Below, one piece after another: positions 6,379-13,830 of a stretch of 33,694 bases of DNA. Where the stretch lies: contig JADHXT010000003.1 in assembly GCA_016782825.1 (NCBI GenBank), positions 1-33,694 on the forward strand. The letters are read 5' to 3'. Below the pieces are notes generated by a model. It was given only the letters and a program-made list of their open reading frames with translations. It was not told the origin of the DNA and ran no database searches. Each line of letters opens with the position of its first letter. Position 1 is the stretch's first letter. This stretch comes from Candidatus Brocadiia bacterium. GTDB lineage: Bacteria; Planctomycetota; PUPC01; DSUN01. The position numbers were made by a program, and so were the translations under genes.

Positions 6379-8544
6379 ATGACAACGGGCCGCGACATTC
6401 GGCTGGCGCAAGGCGAGTGGCAGGTGGCGTTCGACCCCTCCGCATCGGCGCTGGCCTGTGCCCACGCGGCATCGGGCGCGGTCATCGAGGGCGTGCTCTC
6501 CTTCCAGGCGCTTCGCGACGACGGGGCGGAGGCGTGGCGCATCGTCCCCTCCCGCGACGACGTGGCCGACCGCCTGGCCCTCCTCGCGCCAGACGGCAAC
6601 GTGCAGGGCTACCTGGCCGCGAGCGTCCGGGGCGGCGTGCTGAGCATCCGCGCCGTCCATCGCGCGGCACAGGCCTACCGCGGCACGCTGCGCTTCCGCG
6701 GCACCGCACGGCTCGGCGCCGACACCTTTGCCTGCCGCACCCGCGCCCCCGAGGCGCCGCGGGTGGTGCAGATGGCCGCCGGCCCGGCCGACAGCGGGCT
6801 CAACGACTCGCTCTTCGACATCCCCACCGATGCCGTGCTGCGCCTCGGCGGCGACCGCGTGTCCATCACCACCGTGCCCGCCGAGGAAGGCAAGGCGCCG
6901 GCTTTCGGCGTCGCCCTCACCGCACGGCCCGAGACGGCGGCCCGTTCCGCGCTCACCTTCGAGCTCGAGCGCGGCTACTACCGCTCCCGCTACGTGCCGC
7001 ACTACAGCCCCATCGACAAGACTCGCTGCCCCTCGCCGCCCACGGGCTGGATGTCGTGGAACGTCTACTTCGACACCGCAGGCGAGGAGGAGAACCTGGC
7101 CGAGGCCCGTGTGGGCGCCGAGCACCTTCAGCCCTTCGGCCTCGAATTCTGGTCGATCGAATCGTGGCAGGACAACTCCGACACCCTGCCCGTCAGCCAG
7201 TTCCACAACCTCACCCTCCGCCCGCACCCCGGCCAGTTCCCCCACGGCATGAAGTGGCTGGCCGACGAAATCCGCGCCCTCGGCTTCCGGCCCGGCATCT
7301 GGACCGTGCCCTTCGGCACCGGCGACGAGGCCTTCTACGCCGAGCACCGCGAGTGGTTCCTCCACGACGCCGATGGCCAGCCCCTGCACAACTGGTGCGG
7401 CCGCACCGTGCTCGACCCCTCGCAGCCCGCCGTCCGCCAGCACATGGAAGACACCCATCGCACCATGGCCGAGGACTGGGGCTACGAGTTCTTCAAGATC
7501 GACGGCATGTCGGGCCGCAGCCAGGGCTACTCGGCCCACTTCTACGAACGCGACGACGTGCGCGCCACCTTCCGCGAGCCGTGCGACGCCCCCTTCGCGC
7601 TCTGCGTGGAAGCCCTGCGCCGCGGCATCGGCCCCGACCGCGTGTGGCTCGCCTGCCAGGGACACTACACAGGCCCCGAGGTGCCCTACGCCGACGCCGG
7701 CCGCATCGGGGCGGACATCGTGCACCCCAACCAGCCGCCGAAGTGGCACAACATCCTCCACCAGGCCGAGGCCACACTCAACCAGCTCTTCGCGCACAAC
7801 GTCGTGTGGTACGGCGACCCCGACACGCTGCTCGTCGGCGAGTTCCTCCCGCTCGACGTGGCGCGCATCGCCACGATCGTCGTCGGCCTGCCGGGGCAGG
7901 TGACGTTTGCCGGCGACAAGCTGGCCGCCCTGCCGCCCGAGCGGATGCGCCTGCTCCAGCAGTGCCTGCCCGTGTGTGACGTGCGGCCCCTCGACCTCTA
8001 CCCCCTCTTCGACCGCGCGCCCGTGTGGGACCTCAAGGTGCGGCGGCCCTTCGCCGCGTGGGACGTGGTGGCGCTCTTCAACTGGAGCGACGCCGAGGCG
8101 GAGACAGGCTTCGCCTTCGCCGAGCTGGGTCTGGAAGGGGAGGGCGACTACCTGCTCTACGACTTCTGGGGCGAGCGCTTCCTCGGCGCTCACAGCCGGC
8201 GCTTCGCGGCCCCCCTCGCGCCGCGGTCCAGCCTGCTGCTGGCCGTCCATCCCGCGCTCGGCCGCCCGCAGCTCGTCTCCACCGACCGCCACATCACCCA
8301 GGGCGCCACCAGCCTCGACGCCCTCCACTGGGACGACGCCAGCCGCACCCTCAGTGGCACCGTGCGCCTCGTGGCCGGCGTGGCCACCACGCTGGTAGTC
8401 CACCTGCCCGAAGGCTTCGTGCTGAGCGCCGCCGAGGCAGGCGAAGCCCAGGTAGTCTCGTGCACCCCGCGCGCCGACGGCACCCTGGCCCTCACCCTCC
8501 ACCGCGGCACCCCCGGCGCCGCGTGCTGGCGGTTGCGCTTCTGA
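6379..8544 (+). CDS. Alpha-galactosidase-like glycoside hydrolase, clan GH-D (GH36/GH27-like)
   Basis: This 721-residue protein has an N-terminal beta-rich region (about 1-220), a TIM-barrel catalytic region beginning at PPTGWMSWN, and a C-terminal beta-sandwich region. FFKIDGMSG places Asp375 as the expected nucleophile, matching the clan GH-D KxD motif, and Asp446 in GRIGADIV is the candidate acid/base. Family members hydrolyse terminal alpha-galactosides or related sugars. No signal peptide is seen, so it probably acts on imported oligosaccharides in the cytoplasm. The ATG at 6379 follows GGAGA and is downstream of a good promoter. The last codons and stop lie in a 23-nt sequence repeated after hicA. 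Specificity for galactose rather than another alpha-linked sugar is not certain. Confidence 0.8.
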   Translation: MTTGRDIRLAQGEWQVAFDPSASALACAHAASGAVIEGVLSFQALRDDGAEAWRIVPSRDDVADRLALLAPDGNVQGYLAASVRGGVLSIRAVHRAAQAYRGTLRFRGTARLGADTFACRTRAPEAPRVVQMAAGPADSGLNDSLFDIPTDAVLRLGGDRVSITTVPAEEGKAPAFGVALTARPETAARSALTFELERGYYRSRYVPHYSPIDKTRCPSPPTGWMSWNVYFDTAGEEENLAEARVGAEHLQPFGLEFWSIESWQDNSDTLPVSQFHNLTLRPHPGQFPHGMKWLADEIRALGFRPGIWTVPFGTGDEAFYAEHREWFLHDADGQPLHNWCGRTVLDPSQPAVRQHMEDTHRTMAEDWGYEFFKIDGMSGRSQGYSAHFYERDDVRATFREPCDAPFALCVEALRRGIGPDRVWLACQGHYTGPEVPYADAGRIGADIVHPNQPPKWHNILHQAEATLNQLFAHNVVWYGDPDTLLVGEFLPLDVARIATIVVGLPGQVTFAGDKLAALPPERMRLLQQCLPVCDVRPLDLYPLFDRAPVWDLKVRRPFAAWDVVALFNWSDAEAETGFAFAELGLEGEGDYLLYDFWGERFLGAHSRRFAAPLAPRSSLLLAVHPALGRPQLVSTDRHITQGATSLDALHWDDASRTLSGTVRLVAGVATTLVVHLPEGFVLSAAEAGEAQVVSCTPRADGTLALTLHRGTPGAACWRLRF
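8522..8544 (+). repeat. Direct repeat, left copy (3' end of the glycosidase gene)
   Basis: These 23 bases, covering the last codons and stop of the glycosidase gene, recur at 9070-9092 with one mismatch (T at 8533, C at 9081). The two copies bracket the whole hicBA unit including its promoter. Confidence 0.85.
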
Positions 8545-8546
8545 TC

Positions 8547-8575
8547 TTGAATGCGGCGGGGTGGGCGTGTAGAAT
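8547..8575 (+). promoter_or_regulatory. Sigma-70 type promoter of hicBA
   Basis: TTGAAT (8547-8552), 17-nt spacer, TAGAAT (8570-8575). It begins 2 nt after the glycosidase stop codon and leaves a leader of about 70 nt before hicB. Confidence 0.75.
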
Positions 8576-8651
8576 AGTCTCAGTGGAGACACGAATCGAG
8601 CGCGGGTGCGACGCATCTCGCGTCAGGCGTCACGTGCTGGAGGATGTGGGC

Positions 8652-8852
8652 ATGAAGATCGAGATCGAGCGCGAAGAGGACGGACGGTGGATCGCGGACA
8701 TCCCCGAGCTGCCAGGTGTGTTGGCCTACGGCCAGGGCCGCGATGAGGCTCTGGCGAAGGCGAAGGCTCTGGCGCTCCGCGTCATCGCCGACCGTCTGGA
8801 CCACGGCGAGGCCATTCCCGAACTGGACGAGTTGTTTGCGGTGCCCGCATGA
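8652..8852 (+). CDS. hicB: HicB-family antitoxin (short form)
   Basis: This 66-residue protein has the compact HicB fold sequence: MKIEIEREEDGRWIADIP, then ELPGVLAYGQG, then a helix rich in Ala and Lys (DEALAKAKALALRVIADRL). HicB antitoxins have a partly degraded RNase H-like fold that binds and blocks HicA. This is the short class, ending without the C-terminal helix-turn-helix or ribbon-helix-helix domain of longer HicB proteins, so operon autoregulation by HicB alone is uncertain. The ATG at 8652 has GGAGG 8 nt upstream. Its stop overlaps the hicA start (ATGA at 8849-8852), implying translational coupling. The order hicB-hicA is the reverse of the classical hicAB of Escherichia coli but is common elsewhere. 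Confidence 0.88.
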   Translation: MKIEIEREEDGRWIADIPELPGVLAYGQGRDEALAKAKALALRVIADRLDHGEAIPELDELFAVPA

Positions 8853-9064
8853 GCGCGTGGCCTTCGGTCAAGTCACGCAAGGTCTTCTCTGCCCTTCTCC
8901 GCATTGGCTGGACGCCCAAACGCGAGGCACGGGGTTCCCATCGCGTGCTGTCGCGACATGGCTGGCCCGACTACGTATTCGCCTTCCACGACAGGGAAGA
9001 GATCGGGCCACGGATGCTGCGCCGCGTCGCAAAGCACACGGGGTTGACGCCGGAGGACCTCTAG
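8849..9064 (+). CDS. hicA: HicA-family toxin, mRNA interferase
   Basis: This 71-residue protein has a double-stranded RNA-binding-domain-like fold. The family motif is visible as KSRKVFSALLRIGW followed by GSHRVLSR, where His31 is the expected catalytic residue. HicA toxins cleave mRNA and are neutralised by HicB. The ATG overlaps the hicB stop by 4 nt. It ends with a short helical tail (MLRRVAKHTGLTPEDL), as in other HicA proteins. The pair is squeezed between the glycosidase gene and the convergent MBL-fold gene and is flanked by a direct repeat, so acquisition as a unit is plausible. All key residues are intact, so the toxin is expected to be functional. Confidence 0.9.
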   Translation: MSAWPSVKSRKVFSALLRIGWTPKREARGSHRVLSRHGWPDYVFAFHDREEIGPRMLRRVAKHTGLTPEDL

Positions 9065-9069
9065 GGGCC

Positions 9070-9092
9070 CGTGCTGGCGGCTGCGCTTCTGA
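9070..9092 (+). repeat. Direct repeat, right copy (after hicA)
   Basis: This is the second copy of the 23-base sequence at 8522-8544, 22 of 23 positions identical, starting 6 nt after the hicA stop codon. Here it is noncoding and ends 7 nt before the stop codon of the convergent MBL-fold gene. Confidence 0.85.
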
Positions 9093-9098
9093 GGCGGC

Positions 9099-10514
9099 TC
9101 AGTGGTCGGGCCAGATGTCCCACTTCCATCGCGTGTTGGCGAGCTGGTCGCCTTCGGCGCGGCGGCCGTGCACGGTGCCGAGGACGAGGCGCTCGCCGTC
9201 GCTGCGCAGGTGCACGATGCCCTGGATCGAGCGCTCGTGGAGCTGCGCCGTGCCTTTCTTGAACGCGGCCTGCTCCTTCTTCGAGAGCTTGCGGAAGCAC
9301 GCGGCCAGCTCGGTGGAGAAGACGGCGGGCGTGCGGCTCTGCGAGTAGCGGGTGATGGTGCCGAGGAGGACGGCGCGCGGGTGGCCGTGCGCGTCGTTGC
9401 GGTTGTCGCCTGAGGAGATGACGGCCGCGTCGGGCTTGACGGCCCGCAGGAAGTCCACCGAGAAGTGCTGGCTGCCGTGGTGCGCCGCCTTGTAGACGCG
9501 GGAGTGGGCGTTCTTCGCGTGCTTCTTCAGGTCGGCCAGCAGGTCGTCCATGGACGGCTCGTTGAGGTCGCCCGTCAGCAGGATGGTCTGGTCGCCGTGC
9601 ACGAGGCGGAGGACGATGGAGTTGCCGTTCACCGTCTTGCCGGCGTCGCCGTACCAGGGATAGGATGCCTTGGCCCCCTTGCCGCTGGCGCGCGGCCCGA
9701 GCACCTCGATGGCCAGGTGCTCGTTCTGGCGGTCGTAGGGGGGCAGATACTTGTCGGCGGCGTCGAGGCGGCGGAACTGGAATCCGCCGGGCGGCGGCTC
9801 CACGCGGCCCTTCCAGCGGGGCAGTTGCCGCATCTTGTCGAGGATGCCCGGCAGGTTGGCCCGGGCCGTGGCGACGGCCTCGACGAAGCTCTTCATGAGT
9901 GTCTTCATCTTTGGCACCGCGTTGGCCGATGGTGCGTGCACGAGGCCGAAGACCCGCCCGTCCTCGCGGCGGCCGGGGTCCTTCGCTGCGTCGGTGCGGC
10001 GGAAGAGGCCGTTGTGGTAGACGCGCTTGACGGCGATGCGCGGGTGCTTGAGGATGCGCAGGAGGCCCTGGGTGTGGTCGGCGTCGCTGTGGGTGGCCAC
10101 CACGGCCTCGAAGTCCACGTAGTGGTCCTTCTTGTCGAGCCGGTACTTGTTGCGGATGAACTCGAGGGCGTCGGCACTCTCGCCGCCGTCGATGAGCACG
10201 CGGCGGTCGTCGGGCGTCTGGATGAGGATGGAGTCGCCCTGGTCCACGTCGATGAAGAACACCTCGAGGCAGCGGCGGCGGGAGGCCGACTGCGGGTTCA
10301 CGTAGCCTTGGCCGCCGCGGTAGGCCACGTGGATGCGGCCGGTGGCCGGGAGCTGGGCATCGGGCTCGATGATCTTCATCCACTCGCCGAGGAGGAGCGA
10401 GGCGCCCTTCTTGCCGCCGGTCCGCGTGGTGTAGGCGGCGGCCAGCGGCTCGGCAGCGTAGAGGTACTGGGGGAAGTTGGGATCGACGATCACATGCAGG
10501 TCGGCCGTGCTCAC
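9099..10514 (-). CDS. ComEC/Rec2-like metallo-beta-lactamase-fold hydrolase
   Basis: This 471-residue soluble protein has a metallo-beta-lactamase fold most like the C-terminal domain of ComEC. Visible motifs are DVDQGDSILIQT and LIDGG (about 89-111), the metal-binding THSDADH (141-147), then NGNSIVLRL, LLTGDL, AAHHGS and GHPRA. These are the motifs of nuclease or phosphodiesterase-type ComEC-like stand-alone proteins. It lacks the competence membrane domain and any signal peptide. The N-terminal 80 residues contain a short SH3-like or lid region of unknown role. The start is GTG at 10514 with AAGGAGGG 5 nt upstream; no other start fits. A promoter is at 10634-10662. Possible roles include nucleic acid or nucleotide hydrolysis, or defence; none is indicated by its neighbours. 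Confidence 0.8.
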   Translation of the reverse strand: MSTADLHVIVDPNFPQYLYAAEPLAAAYTTRTGGKKGASLLLGEWMKIIEPDAQLPATGRIHVAYRGGQGYVNPQSASRRRCLEVFFIDVDQGDSILIQTPDDRRVLIDGGESADALEFIRNKYRLDKKDHYVDFEAVVATHSDADHTQGLLRILKHPRIAVKRVYHNGLFRRTDAAKDPGRREDGRVFGLVHAPSANAVPKMKTLMKSFVEAVATARANLPGILDKMRQLPRWKGRVEPPPGGFQFRRLDAADKYLPPYDRQNEHLAIEVLGPRASGKGAKASYPWYGDAGKTVNGNSIVLRLVHGDQTILLTGDLNEPSMDDLLADLKKHAKNAHSRVYKAAHHGSQHFSVDFLRAVKPDAAVISSGDNRNDAHGHPRAVLLGTITRYSQSRTPAVFSTELAACFRKLSKKEQAAFKKGTAQLHERSIQGIVHLRSDGERLVLGTVHGRRAEGDQLANTRWKWDIWPDH

Positions 10515-10633
10515 GGTAGCCCTCCTTTTCGCGTGTGTGCGTGCGCGCCCGCGGTGGGTGGGAAGTGAGTTCGCCGGGCGTGCCTCCTTCCGGACGGCGA
10601 GGCGGCAGAATGCGCGCGGACCGAGCGCGCTCC

Positions 10634-10662
10634 ACTGTATGTCCGACGGACTGCGATTTCAA
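10634..10662 (-). promoter_or_regulatory. Sigma-70 type promoter of the MBL-fold gene
   Basis: Minus strand: TTGAAA (10657-10662), 17-nt spacer, TACAGT (10634-10639). It leaves a leader of about 115 nt before the GTG at 10514. Confidence 0.65.
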
Positions 10663-10720
10663 GGAAAATCGCCGGCGGGCGTGCAGAAGTTCTGGCGGTG
10701 GCAGGGTACGTGGGAGGTGT

Positions 10721-10758
10721 GCGGAGGGGAAGCGCCTCGCCGGGAGCTCCCCCTCCGC
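10721..10758 (-). terminator. Hairpin downstream of the Gfo/Idh gene
   Basis: The arms 10721-10733 and 10746-10758 pair over 13 bp with one mismatch around a 12-nt loop. The hairpin lies 36 nt beyond the stop of the minus-strand gene at 10794-11855 and upstream of the next minus-strand promoter, as a terminator should. No U-tract follows. Confidence 0.5.
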
Positions 10759-10793
10759 GTTGGAGTTATCCAGTCATGCAGCCGTGCGTGCGA

Positions 10794-11855
10794 TCACTTG
10801 ATCGTGATGTCCTTGTAGCTGTAGCCGGCGCGCTTGAGCAGCGTGGCGCAGTTGGCCTTGCGGCCGGTCTTGCCGGCGGCGAGCATTGCGTCGGTGAGGA
10901 GGGCCACCTGGGCGCCGAAGAGCGCGGGCACGTGGTTCGCCGTGGTGCGGCCAGTGACGAGCTTGGCGAAGTTGTCGCCGGGGTCGCTGGGATAGCCGCG
11001 GGGCACGGTGAGCGGCACGGCCTTGGGGTCCTTGCCGGGCTGATGGAGGGTGAGGCCGGGGCTGCCCATGCCCATGGTGAGGATGCCCTTGGTGCCCTGG
11101 ATGCGCACGTCGTCGCTGAAGCCCTTGATGTAGTCGCCGATGATGATGAGGCGGCCGGCGGCGCCGTTGGTGAGCTCCACGCTGTAGGAGCCGTTGATCT
11201 CGATGGGGCGCCTGGCGCCGTGGTACAGGAAGTCGTAGCTGCCCTGCACGCTCTTGGGCATGGCGCCGGTCATGTACAGCAGGATGTCCTGGTAGTGGGA
11301 GCCGCTGTCGTTGAGCTGGCCGCCGCCGGAGTACTTGGGGCTGCCGCGCCAGCCGTTGCCGCGCCAGTCCTGCGCCATGTACACGTAGAAGCCGGTCACG
11401 TCGCCGATGGTGCCTTTCTGGATGAGCCGGCGCGCGGTCACATACTTGGCCTCGAAGTGGCGCTGGTAGGTGAGGAGGAACACCAGCTTCTTTTTCGCCG
11501 CCAGCTTGGCCACGGCGATGGCGTTCTTGACGCCGCACACCATGGGCTTCTCGATCATCACGTGCAGGTTGTGCTCGAGGGCGTACATCGTGTGATCGTA
11601 GTGGAGGGTGTGGGGCGAGAAGACACCCACGGCGTCCAGCTCGCACGAGTCGATCATCTTCTGGTAGCCGTTGGGGCCTTTGAAGCGTGCCACCTTGTGG
11701 CCCAGGCCTTCCTCCAGCTTATCCAGGCAGTCGGCGCTCGTGTCGGTCGCCGCCACCACGTCCACGGCCTTGTCCTTGTTGAGGGAGAACACGCGGTTGC
11801 GTCCCATCCCTCCCGGCCCGATCACCCCGAAACGGATCGTCTTGGCTTTCGCCAC
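10794..11855 (-). CDS. Gfo/Idh/MocA-family NAD(P)-dependent oxidoreductase
   Basis: This 353-residue protein has the two-domain Gfo/Idh/MocA layout. The N-terminal Rossmann domain has the dinucleotide motif GPGGMG (13-18). It ends in the conserved EKP (102-104), whose Lys103 is catalytic. The C-terminal alpha/beta domain has GGGQLNDSGSHYQD, with Asp183 and His187 in the positions expected for substrate binding and proton transfer. The family oxidises or reduces hydroxyls on sugars, inositols and amino sugars. No Tat or Sec signal is present, unlike many planctomycete members, so it is cytoplasmic. The start is GTG at 11855 with GAGGAG 6 nt upstream. A promoter lies at 11926-11953 with a leader hairpin between. 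Substrate unknown. Confidence 0.88.
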   Translation of the reverse strand: MAKAKTIRFGVIGPGGMGRNRVFSLNKDKAVDVVAATDTSADCLDKLEEGLGHKVARFKGPNGYQKMIDSCELDAVGVFSPHTLHYDHTMYALEHNLHVMIEKPMVCGVKNAIAVAKLAAKKKLVFLLTYQRHFEAKYVTARRLIQKGTIGDVTGFYVYMAQDWRGNGWRGSPKYSGGGQLNDSGSHYQDILLYMTGAMPKSVQGSYDFLYHGARRPIEINGSYSVELTNGAAGRLIIIGDYIKGFSDDVRIQGTKGILTMGMGSPGLTLHQPGKDPKAVPLTVPRGYPSDPGDNFAKLVTGRTTANHVPALFGAQVALLTDAMLAAGKTGRKANCATLLKRAGYSYKDITIK

Positions 11856-11892
11856 GGCAAGCTCCTCGCGTCTGGCCAAGCCACAGGAGGAC

Positions 11893-11915
11893 GGCCGAGG
11901 CCCGGTGCCTCGGCC
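11893..11915 (-). other. Perfect 9-bp hairpin in the Gfo/Idh leader
   Basis: Positions 11893-11901 and 11907-11915 are perfectly complementary with a 5-nt loop. The predicted transcription start is near 11919, so the hairpin would form at the very 5' end of the mRNA. A stabilising or regulatory function is possible but not shown. Confidence 0.5.
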
Positions 11916-11925
11916 CGCTCGGCAC

Positions 11926-11953
11926 AGTGTAACCGAGCCCGTGCAGAAATCAA
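11926..11953 (-). promoter_or_regulatory. Sigma-70 type promoter of the Gfo/Idh gene
   Basis: Minus strand: TTGATT (11948-11953), 16-nt spacer, TACACT (11926-11931). It sits between this gene and the stop of the upstream flavoprotein gene. Confidence 0.65.
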
Positions 11954-11994
11954 GGGGGAAAGCAGAAAGATCGCGCGCGATGTTCCGAGGCCTG

Positions 11995-12669
11995 TCAGCC
12001 GGGCTGCACGAGGGTGCGGCCGGCCTCGTAGGCTTCGGCGAGGGCGGTGGGGTGGTCGAGGATGTCGTCCTTGGTGTCCACGTTGATATAGCAGTGGTCG
12101 CCGGCGTACTCGAGTTCGAGCACGTCGCACAGGGCCTTGAGGGTGCGGCGGGCGCCGTCGAACATCCAGGGGCGGTCGCTGCCGCACACGGAGAGCAGCA
12201 GGCCACGGCGGCCGGGGCGGGGCGGGTCGAACAGCGGCTTGCGGGCGACGTACTTGAGGTTCCAGAAGCACTGGCACCGGTCGATGAGCATCTTGGCGTA
12301 GGTGCTCACGGCGGTGAAGTAGATGGGCGAGGCGAAGAGGAGGTGGGTGGTGCCGAGGAGCTTGGGGTAGACGTCCTGCATGTCGTCCTTCATCACGCAG
12401 CGGCCGGTGCTGATGCAGCGGTCGCAGGCGGCGCAGGGGATGAGCTTGTGGCCGCGGATGGCGTACAGCTCGGTGTCGGCGCCGGCGTCGGCGGCGCCGC
12501 GGAGGGCTTCGTGGAGGAGGCGGTCGGTGTTGCCGTCGCGGCGCGAGCTGCCGGCGATGCCGAGGACGGTGGGGATTGGGGATTTGCGATTTGCGATTTG
12601 CGATTGGGGATTGGCGATTGGGGATTGGCGGTTGGCGATTTGCGATTGGGGTGCGGGGGCGTCGGTCAC
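11995..12669 (-). CDS. Flavodoxin-fold FMN reductase / iron-sulfur flavoprotein-like protein with repeat-encoded N-terminus
   Basis: This 224-residue protein of the NADPH-dependent FMN reductase / flavodoxin-fold family has the FMN phosphate loop GSSRRDGNT at about 40-48. Cys79, Cys82, Cys85 and Cys91 have the spacing C-x2-C-x2-C-x5-C, compatible with the 4Fe-4S motif of archaeal-type iron-sulfur flavoproteins (Isf). SPIYFTAVSTYAKMLIDR matches the FMN-binding and dimer region. Residues 8-32 are translated from a heptamer DNA repeat (QSQIANR-type units) absent from normal family members. The start is GTG at 12669, overlapping the stop of the DHH gene (GTGA) with GAGGAGG 7 nt upstream; no start codon lies between the repeat and the flavodoxin fold, so the repeat must be read. 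Likely an electron-transfer or quinone/flavin reductase in the cytoplasm. Confidence 0.8.
   Translation of the reverse strand: MTDAPAPQSQIANRQSPIANPQSQIANRKSPIPTVLGIAGSSRRDGNTDRLLHEALRGAADAGADTELYAIRGHKLIPCAACDRCISTGRCVMKDDMQDVYPKLLGTTHLLFASPIYFTAVSTYAKMLIDRCQCFWNLKYVARKPLFDPPRPGRRGLLLSVCGSDRPWMFDGARRTLKALCDVLELEYAGDHCYINVDTKDDILDHPTALAEAYEAGRTLVQPG
12573..12649. repeat. Eleven-copy heptamer tandem repeat inside a coding region
   Basis: Eleven contiguous 7-nt units of the form SGATTKG (one unit has GGTTG) span 77 bases. On the minus strand they encode a Gln/Asn/Ser/Ile/Ala-rich segment near the N-terminus of the flavoprotein. Because 7 is not a multiple of 3, all three frames are read across successive units, and none contains a stop codon. 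Confidence 0.9.
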
Positions 12670-13751
12670 GTGTCGGCCTCCTCGGGCGGGTCGGCGGTTG
12701 CCTTGGGGATGAGGCGCTCGGGGGTGCGGGTGGGCACCTCGATGAGGCGGAGGAAGCGCAGCTCGATCTCGCGGACGGTTTCCTCGAGGGTGTCGGTCTC
12801 GCCGTCGTCGTCCACGTCGGTGGGCAGGTGGGCCTGGCCGCCGGCGAGCATCCCGTGTCCGCCGCCGGAGCCGATGTCGTCGAGGAGTGCGGCGGCGAGG
12901 TCGCCGGCCTTGCCTTGGCGCAGGTCGGTGCGGACGGAGAGGTGGAGGCGGCTTTCCACGAGGCCATGCACGAGCACCCAGCGGATGCCCTGGATGCGGA
13001 GGAAGAAGTCGGCCATCTCGCCCAGGATGTCGGGGGCGGGGATGGTGCCCAGGTTGCAGATGGCCACGTTGCCGTAGATACGACAGTCGGCGAGCGCGCG
13101 GGCCAGGGTGGCGAAGTAGTCGCGGGGGAGGCGCTCGCGCTCGATCTTGGCGAGGGCGCGGTGGTTGGCTCGGGGATAGAGGTAGAGGAAGGCGTCGGTG
13201 TCGGCGTCGCTGGCGCCGCGGGAGAGGTTCTGTGTGTCGGTCTTGATGCCGTAGAGCAGTGCGGTGGCGAGCTGGACGTTGGGCTCGATGTCGGCGGCCT
13301 GGAGGTATTCGGTGAGGATGGTGGAGGCGGCGCCGTAGTCGGTGCGGATGTCGGTGAACTGGTCGGAGGTGACCCGGGGGCCGCGGGGGTGGTGGTCGAT
13401 CACGATGTGGGCCTCGACGTCGTCGGGCCAGAAGCAGTTGCCGAAGCCGGGCTGGGTGTCCACGAGGGCGCGCAGGTCGAAGGCCGCCAGGTCGAGCGAC
13501 GCCGTGTCTGCGAGCGTCTCGCCGAGGAACTGAAGGGCGGCTCGGTTCTCGACGCGCACCACTTCGCCGGTGGCGGCGAGGGTGACGTCGAGGCGTGCCT
13601 TCTCGCTGAGCAGCAGCTTGAGGGCCGCGGCACACGCGATGCCGTCGGGGTCCGGGTGGTCCTGCACGGCCACCACCGCCGTGCGGTGGCCCCGCACGAA
13701 GTGCAGCAGACGAGCGAGTCGGGTGCGGGCCCTGTCGGATGCCTTGGCCAT
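12666..13751 (-). CDS. DHH-family phosphoesterase (RecJ/NrnA-like)
   Basis: This 361-residue protein has the DHH superfamily motifs in order: QDHPDPDGIA (30-39), Asp98 in LVDTQ, and the signature DHH (119-121) in VIDHHPRG. A C-terminal DHHA1-type substrate-binding segment with GSGGGHGMLAGG follows. Such proteins use two Mn ions to hydrolyse phosphodiester bonds in short oligonucleotides (NrnA), pAp or cyclic dinucleotide products. Length and the GGGH motif favour an NrnA-like stand-alone enzyme over RecJ. The ATG at 13751 is preferred over an in-frame TTG at 13784; neither has a strong ribosome site. The gene overlaps the flavoprotein gene by 4 nt, so the two are co-translated. Its promoter overlaps that of the divergent ferritin-like gene. 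Confidence 0.85.
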   Translation of the reverse strand: MAKASDRARTRLARLLHFVRGHRTAVVAVQDHPDPDGIACAAALKLLLSEKARLDVTLAATGEVVRVENRAALQFLGETLADTASLDLAAFDLRALVDTQPGFGNCFWPDDVEAHIVIDHHPRGPRVTSDQFTDIRTDYGAASTILTEYLQAADIEPNVQLATALLYGIKTDTQNLSRGASDADTDAFLYLYPRANHRALAKIERERLPRDYFATLARALADCRIYGNVAICNLGTIPAPDILGEMADFFLRIQGIRWVLVHGLVESRLHLSVRTDLRQGKAGDLAAALLDDIGSGGGHGMLAGGQAHLPTDVDDDGETDTLEETVREIELRFLRLIEVPTRTPERLIPKATADPPEEADT

Positions 13752-13801
13752 GGCGCGCGCTCGCCGGGGGAGGGGAGGAGGCAAATACCCGGATAGGTGC
13801 C

Positions 13802-13830
13802 TTGCACCGTTTCCGCGGTTGGTTTATTAT
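13802..13830 (+). promoter_or_regulatory. Sigma-70 type promoter of the ferritin-like gene
   Basis: TTGCAC (13802-13807), 17-nt spacer, TATTAT (13825-13830). Transcription would start near 13837, about 75 nt before the ATG. Confidence 0.7.

Noticed and set aside
4122-6599. An 825-codon minus-strand open frame opposite the EF-G-like gene
   Set aside because: It is a shadow of the EF-G-like GTPase, and its start region crosses the promoter of the glycosidase gene.
12573-12649. The heptamer tract considered as a CRISPR array
   Set aside because: Units are contiguous 7-mers without spacers and no cas genes are present.
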